64,000 nt of DNA from Palsa-1150 sp964531095 (GTDB taxonomy: Bacteria; Myxococcota_A; Polyangia; Polyangiales; Polyangiaceae). The stretch lies in assembly GCA_964531095.1 (NCBI GenBank), contig CAZHED010000002.1, forward strand, positions 1 through 64,000. Reading direction: 5' to 3'. The notes beneath the pieces were generated by a model. That model worked only from the letters and a program-made list of their open reading frames with translations, was not told where the DNA came from and ran no database searches. Shown piece after piece: positions 59,857 through 64,000 of this stretch (positions are counted from its first letter, which is position 1; every line of letters begins with the position of its first letter). The translations under genes and the position numbers were made by a program.

Positions 59857-62427
59857 CTACCGGCCCCCGAACCCCGGCGGCGGCCCTCCCTGCTGCTGCT
59901 GGGCCGCCTTCGGCGACTCCGGAACGGCCTCGGCGCTCGCCTTCGGATTCATGACCTCGAAAAACGCCTGCCGCGCGAGATCGCCGACCGGCCCCGGCTC
60001 GTACCGCAGCGCCATTAGCGCGCCCTTCTCTTTCGTGAACTTGAGAATGCGGATCGCTTCCGCGCGCTTGACGTCGTTGGCCCCCTTCGCGTCTTGAAGG
60101 AGCCGCCAGCGAAGCTGCACGCGGGTCATCGAATGCGGGCCGTTGTCGATCTCGATCGACTCGACCAGGTTGCGCCCCAGAATCAAGCGCGGCCAATCCT
60201 GCAGTTGGTCGTGCACTTTCACGTGCGCGATCGCCTCGGCGTTCTGCACCCAGCGCGCGATGTCGCCGCTGTCGTAGTTGCGGTCGCTCCAGTAGCCGAA
60301 CGTCTTGTTGTAAACGTCCTTCAACTCCTCGATCGCTTCGGCGGGGCTGTTCGGGTCGTTGTACGTGGCGATCGCGCGCGCCGCCGTGTCGGCATCCGCC
60401 CCCAAAATCAGGGCCAGAGTCGCGTCGGCTTTGAGGCTCGCGTCGCTCAGTTTCTCGAAGATCTGCGGGACCATCGCGGCGGTGATTCCGCCCATCCCGA
60501 TCGCTCGGGCCGCCTGGTGGCGAAGCTCGATGTCGGGGTTGCTCGGCGAGAGCAAGTCGACCAAGCCCGCGGTCGCGTCTCGCACCGGCCGATGGATCAC
60601 GGCCTCGAGGTAGCACTGCCGGAGGAAGTTCGACTTCGGGTCGCCCTTGTTGCTTTCGTGGATCTTCTTCACCACGCTCGTCATCTGGTCGTCGCTCGCC
60701 ACCCACGACAGAGCGAAGCACGCCTCCATGCGCGACTGCTCGTTCTCAAGGGGGTCTTCGAGGTACTTGACGAGCTGGTCGTACGCCTTCGGGTCGCCCC
60801 ACTGCGCGAACCCGTCAGCCGCGCCGACGCCTAGCGCTCGGAGGGTCATCCCGAGGATCGTCAGACCGCCTTGCATCAGCGAGTCCCACGACACGTCGAG
60901 CTTCTTGTTGCGGCGGTGTAGCTGCTTCTCCAGGATACGCCAGCCGGCCGGGTCTTTGGTCCAGCCCAGGTATCGAAGGGCGCTTTGCGCCGTCGCCCAT
61001 TCCTCGGGGAAGGGGGGCTGCGCGCCTTCGTTGGGCAGCTTCAGCTTGGGGTCGGACCACTTCTCGAGCATCGGGACCGCACGCCGCGATCCGATGAGTG
61101 CGAGGAAGCGCATGCCGTTCGCGTGGGGTTGCGGCTTGTTCGCCGGGTCGACCCAGAAGAGCACCCCGTCTTCCGCCGTCTTCAGGAGATAGTCGCGCTT
61201 TTCGGGGTGCAGCACCGCCAAGTCGGCGAGCATGCGCGCGGCGTACACGCGCTCGTTGTCGTCGCGACGTAGCTCCGGCCAGTCGACGTCGTTGTAGAGC
61301 TTGAGAGGGTCTTGCGACATACGCCAGCCGAGCACCTCGGCCGCGCGTACGTCGCCGATCTCTGCCATGCGCATCGCGGCCTCGAGCCGCCAGTGCGCGG
61401 AGCCCCTCGAATTGCTTTGAATGTACTGGTAGAGGGCGTCCCCGCCGCGGGGATCTTCGAGCTCCTTGATCATGTCGAAGATCTGCTTGGTCTGGAACTT
61501 CTCGGTCTCGGCTCGGTCGTGGTTGATCGTCCGGAGGGCGAGCACGAGGCCGTTCGCGCCCATGCCATCGCGTAGCGCCTGGAGGAACTTCTCGCGCGAC
61601 GGCTTGTCCGCCTTGCTCAACGCGTCGACCAGGGGCTGGGTCGCTCTCTCGTTGCCTATCTTGCCGAGGCCGACGGCGGCTTCGCGGGCCACTTCGACCA
61701 CCCGGTCGTTGACCAGCTTGATCAGCGTGTCGGTCCACTTCGGGTCGGCGTCGCGCGACAGCGTGGTTGCGACGAGCTGCCGCACGCTGTCGCTCTCGTC
61801 GGGGGCCAGCGACGCGAGCTTGTCGATCGGCACGAGCGCCGCGAGCAAGTCGGCGTCGAACGCGGGGTACCCGTCGAGCTTTTCGATCTGCGCCAAGTGG
61901 CCGAGGCGGTACTCGGCCATGATCGCGTCGAACGCGCTCGATTCCTTGAGCACGACGAGCGCCCAGCAGACCTGGGGCTTGTCGGTGCTGTTCGCCTCGG
62001 CGAGCGCCTTGACCAGCAGCGGTTTGGCGGGGTCGGCTGCGGGGGAGCCGAAGTCGACCAGGGCCATCGCAGCCACGCCGCGCACCGTATGGTCGACCGC
62101 CGACAGTCCTTTGGCGATCGAAGGCAGGCTCTGCGTGTCTTTTGCCCAGGCGAGGTGGATGAACGCCTCTTGGCGCAGGCGCGGCTCGTTCTCGGCCTCG
62201 GCCCATTTGCGCCAGCGCGGAGTTTGCTCGGCCTTGGGCAGCAGCTGGATCTCGAGGATCTCTTTGTTGACCGCCTCTTTCGTCAGCGATTGCTCCTCCG
62301 TGTGGACGCTCATGAACGCGAACACCGCGGCGCCGGCCACGAGCAGAATGCCGATCAAGATGGCGACGGGCTTGAACGCTCCGCGTTTGAAGTTGCCGTC
62401 TTCGGAGGCGAATGCCGGGTTGTTCAT
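59857..62427 (-). CDS. Membrane-anchored HEAT-repeat protein
   Basis: This protein of about 856 residues starts at the ATG 62427. It has one N-terminal membrane helix at about 20-42 (VAILIGILLVAGAAVFAFM). The rest is periplasmic or exported: a long alpha-solenoid with HEAT-like pairs such as AVDHTVRGVAAMALVDFGSPA, REAAVGLGKIGNERATQPLVDAL and IELRHQAARAIGMGGITAA. The C-terminus ends in a Gln/Gly/Pro-rich tail (QQQQGGPPPGFGGR). It diverges from the Nudix gene across 143 bp. The solenoid suggests a scaffold; no catalytic motif is seen. Confidence 0.8.
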   Translation of the reverse strand: MNNPAFASEDGNFKRGAFKPVAILIGILLVAGAAVFAFMSVHTEEQSLTKEAVNKEILEIQLLPKAEQTPRWRKWAEAENEPRLRQEAFIHLAWAKDTQSLPSIAKGLSAVDHTVRGVAAMALVDFGSPAADPAKPLLVKALAEANSTDKPQVCWALVVLKESSAFDAIMAEYRLGHLAQIEKLDGYPAFDADLLAALVPIDKLASLAPDESDSVRQLVATTLSRDADPKWTDTLIKLVNDRVVEVAREAAVGLGKIGNERATQPLVDALSKADKPSREKFLQALRDGMGANGLVLALRTINHDRAETEKFQTKQIFDMIKELEDPRGGDALYQYIQSNSRGSAHWRLEAAMRMAEIGDVRAAEVLGWRMSQDPLKLYNDVDWPELRRDDNERVYAARMLADLAVLHPEKRDYLLKTAEDGVLFWVDPANKPQPHANGMRFLALIGSRRAVPMLEKWSDPKLKLPNEGAQPPFPEEWATAQSALRYLGWTKDPAGWRILEKQLHRRNKKLDVSWDSLMQGGLTILGMTLRALGVGAADGFAQWGDPKAYDQLVKYLEDPLENEQSRMEACFALSWVASDDQMTSVVKKIHESNKGDPKSNFLRQCYLEAVIHRPVRDATAGLVDLLSPSNPDIELRHQAARAIGMGGITAAMVPQIFEKLSDASLKADATLALILGADADTAARAIATYNDPNSPAEAIEELKDVYNKTFGYWSDRNYDSGDIARWVQNAEAIAHVKVHDQLQDWPRLILGRNLVESIEIDNGPHSMTRVQLRWRLLQDAKGANDVKRAEAIRILKFTKEKGALMALRYEPGPVGDLARQAFFEVMNPKASAEAVPESPKAAQQQQGGPPPGFGGR

Positions 62428-62570
62428 GACGTCCTCGGGTTCCGACCAGCCCGGCGAGCCGGGAACGTGGCGTCGGGGTGGGCGGCACGATACCGCATGG
62501 GCACCGGGGGCGACGCCGCAAAAGAACTTCGGCGCCCGCTCGCTTGCGCTCTGCGTTACAGGTTGCCGCC

Positions 62571-62984
62571 ATGGATGTCGTGGCAACGGTCGTGGTCGCC
62601 GCGGGTGTGGTCATCGAGGGCGGCCGGGTCCTCGTCGCCAAGCGCAAGGCCGGGACCCACCTCGAGGGCGCTTGGGAGTTTCCGGGTGGAAAAGTGCAGT
62701 CTGGGGAGGACCCGCGCGAAGCGCTATGCCGCGAGCTCCGGGAAGAGCTCGGCATCGACGTCACGGCGGGCGAAATCGTGGAGGTGACATTCCATCGGTA
62801 CGATGACGCGCACAAAGCCGTGCTGCTCCTTTTCTTCGAGGCCGCTCGTCTCCCCTCGTCACCTGAGCCGTCCGCCCTCGACGTGGCCGACTTCGAGTGG
62901 ACGGACGCCGAGGGGCTGTCGCCCGACCGGTTTCCTCCCGCGGACGTCGCCGTCTTGAAGAAGGTGCGGGCAATGTTGGGGTGA
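62571..62984 (+). CDS. mutT: MutT-like Nudix hydrolase
   Basis: This 137-residue Nudix enzyme has the Nudix box GGKVQSGEDPREALCREL then REELGI (GX5EX7REUXEEXGU pattern). It follows VVAAGVVIEGGRVLVAKRK and TFHRYDDAHKAVLLLFFEA, close to the MutT 8-oxo-dGTP pyrophosphatase subgroup, which removes oxidised nucleotides. The ATG at 62571 gives the first strand. Length is typical for MutT (about 130). The DUF6899-like gene follows by 16 bp. Exact substrate not decided. Confidence 0.92.
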   Translation: MDVVATVVVAAGVVIEGGRVLVAKRKAGTHLEGAWEFPGGKVQSGEDPREALCRELREELGIDVTAGEIVEVTFHRYDDAHKAVLLLFFEAARLPSSPEPSALDVADFEWTDAEGLSPDRFPPADVAVLKKVRAMLG

Positions 62985-63000
62985 GCTACGCGGTGGCCCC

Positions 63001-63333
63001 ATGCCCTACGTGAAGATCGAGTCCCGTGAGTTGCTCGACGCCGCGATCGGCGATCTCGCCGACCGAATCGTACAGGCCGCTCGCGCCATGCCGGAAGAGA
63101 CCGCGTTCGCAGGGCTGCTCAACTACGCGTGCACCTCGCTGGCGATGCGCGTCGTCGAGGGCCGCTTCGGTCGCTTGCGCTACGGCACGATCGCCACGGT
63201 CACCGGCGTCTTCAAGAACGTCGCGGACGAGTTCTACCGCCGCGTTGCGGCCGCGTACGAAGACCGGCAGATCGCCAAGAACGGGGATGTGCCTCTTTAC
63301 GAGTCGTACGCGCGGCGAATTCGAGACGAGTAG
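63001..63333 (+). CDS. DUF6899-like small protein
   Basis: This 110-residue cytosolic protein is helical, with the MPYVKIESRELLDAAIGDLADRIV start. The conserved FYRRVAAAYEDRQIAKNGDV block is typical of DUF6899-type proteins (recognition from memory). The gene follows mutT by 16 bp with a GTG-rich leader, so the two may be cotranscribed. Function unknown. It converges with the beta-helix gene; the hairpin at 63342 lies between the two stops. Confidence 0.7.
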   Translation: MPYVKIESRELLDAAIGDLADRIVQAARAMPEETAFAGLLNYACTSLAMRVVEGRFGRLRYGTIATVTGVFKNVADEFYRRVAAAYEDRQIAKNGDVPLYESYARRIRDE

Positions 63334-63341
63334 CCCCCCCA

Positions 63342-63363
63342 ATCCGGCGCCGACCCGCCGGAT
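63342..63363. terminator. Bidirectional hairpin terminator between convergent genes
   Basis: ATCCGGCG and CGCCGGAT form a perfect 8-bp stem with a 6-nt loop, between the DUF6899-like stop (63333) and the beta-helix stop (63376). A run of C precedes it. There is no strong U tract. By symmetry and position it fits a two-way terminator. Confidence 0.6.
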
Positions 63364-63375
63364 GGAAGACCGCCG

Positions 63376-64000
63376 TTATGGTGTGCAGTTCGAGACGTCG
63401 ATGCTGTTGCCCGTCGCATTGACGATGCCCAGATCGCAGACCCCGCCCGCGCACGTCCCGTTGTTGCCGCAGGCGCCTGCATTGAGAGTCAGGGCGTGCA
63501 CGCCGGTCGCGCAGTTGAAGGCTCCGAAGGTGTTGCCGGTCGCCTGAAGCGCTCCCGCGTTGTTCCTCACGTCGAAGCATAGGCCGGCACCACCGTTGTT
63601 CCCGGTGCCGAGAGGCTCTTGGAAGATGTTGCCTCCGTACGTGCCCCCCGCGTCGACCGCGCTTCCCACGTCGATGTTGCTGATGTCATTTCCGCCGACG
63701 CCCGCTGCAGCGCTCACGATGAGACCATTCACCTGGTTTCCCAGCGCCACGCTGTTGCGAAGCATCACGTTCGACCCGCCGACGAATCGCAGACCGTTGC
63801 CGTTGGTGTTTCCGAACGCGATCAGCCCGCGAATCGAATTGAGCGGCGGGGTGCCCGGCGTCTGCTCGATCCAGACGCCCGCGAGATAATTGCGGTTCGT
63901 CGTGACCGTGCCCGTGCCCGTGGTGCGATCCACGACCGTCGCCGTCAGGGTGATCGAGCCGTTCGCGTCCACGTTGATGCCATGGTTGGTGTTCGCGTCG
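63376..64000 (-). CDS. Right-handed beta-helix surface protein, 5'-truncated by the window edge
   Basis: The open frame reaches the right edge of the window with no start, so the N-terminus is missing. The visible 208 residues contain Asn/Gly-rich repeats with the parallel beta-helix rhythm (GLIAFGNTNGNGLRFVGGSNVMLRN then SVALGNQVNG, LIVSAAAGVGGNDISNI). Several cysteines follow near the C-terminus (NCATGVHALTLNAGACGNNGTCAGGVCDLG). It ends with IVNATGNSIDVSNCTP. This looks like an extracellular pectate-lyase-type or adhesin-like helix with a Cys-rich cap. Function unknown. Confidence 0.65.
   Translation of the reverse strand, partial: DANTNHGINVDANGSITLTATVVDRTTGTGTVTTNRNYLAGVWIEQTPGTPPLNSIRGLIAFGNTNGNGLRFVGGSNVMLRNSVALGNQVNGLIVSAAAGVGGNDISNIDVGSAVDAGGTYGGNIFQEPLGTGNNGGAGLCFDVRNNAGALQATGNTFGAFNCATGVHALTLNAGACGNNGTCAGGVCDLGIVNATGNSIDVSNCTP

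Noticed and set aside
1..64000. CRISPR array, prophage, insertion sequence or rRNA/tRNA gene
   Set aside because: No regularly spaced direct repeats of the right size, no transposase or phage gene and no tRNA or rRNA motif were seen on either strand; short structured RNAs cannot be excluded by eye.

Overview
The window is about 64 kb of very GC-rich, densely coded bacterial chromosome with long spurious open frames on the opposite strands. Gene content points to Myxococcota, probably Polyangiales (inference): four eukaryote-like Ser/Thr kinases, many lipoproteins with Asp/Ala/Gly tracts after the lipobox, an AfsR/SARP-like regulator, a sigma-54 activator, MopE-like Cys motifs and planctomycete-type DUF1592/DUF1552 proteins. 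No rRNA, tRNA, CRISPR array, transposase or phage gene was found.

Left part (1-13 kb): a truncated purB with an SDR gene, an MBL hydrolase, a YdcF-like protein, coaX, a lone FecCD permease, a TPR protein, two exported proteins, an RseP-type protease, proC and a lipoprotein. Then comes a tightly coupled operon of a DGQHR/DndB-like protein, an LpoB-like penicillin-binding-protein activator and a COG3014-like lipoprotein.

13-28 kb: a complete, overlapping Bat (aerotolerance) operon on the minus strand: moxR, DUF58, a membrane partner, batA, a batB-batC fusion, batD and batE. It is flanked by two paralogous cassettes (Ser/Thr kinase plus TPR/PEGA-like membrane protein) in inverted orientation, both reading toward the operon.

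28-43 kb: a lipoprotein, a hybrid histidine kinase, a HemJ/CopD-like membrane protein, a kinase with a cytosolic coiled coil, a 127-bp palindromic element between convergent kinase genes, pheT, an Opp-type permease pair whose OppB carries a large extra domain, a phosphohexomutase and a Cys-rich lipoprotein.

43-53 kb: a sigma-54 activator without a sensory domain, followed by a perfect palindrome, a near-consensus -24/-12 promoter and a three-repeat secreted lipoprotein. Next are a methyltransferase divergent from a SARP/ATPase regulator, DUF4242 and DUF3455 proteins, an ECF-type sigma factor and a double FKBP lipoprotein.

53-64 kb: a DUF1592/DUF1552 pair, a sorbosone-dehydrogenase-like beta-propeller lipoprotein preceded by 21/22-bp phased repeats, a hydrolase, a MopE-like lipoprotein, a membrane-anchored HEAT-repeat protein, a Nudix hydrolase, a DUF6899-like protein and the end of a beta-helix surface protein. 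The most interesting points are the activator/palindrome/-24/-12/repeat-lipoprotein unit, the DGQHR-LpoB-COG3014 operon, the inverted cassettes around bat, and the palindromic element.
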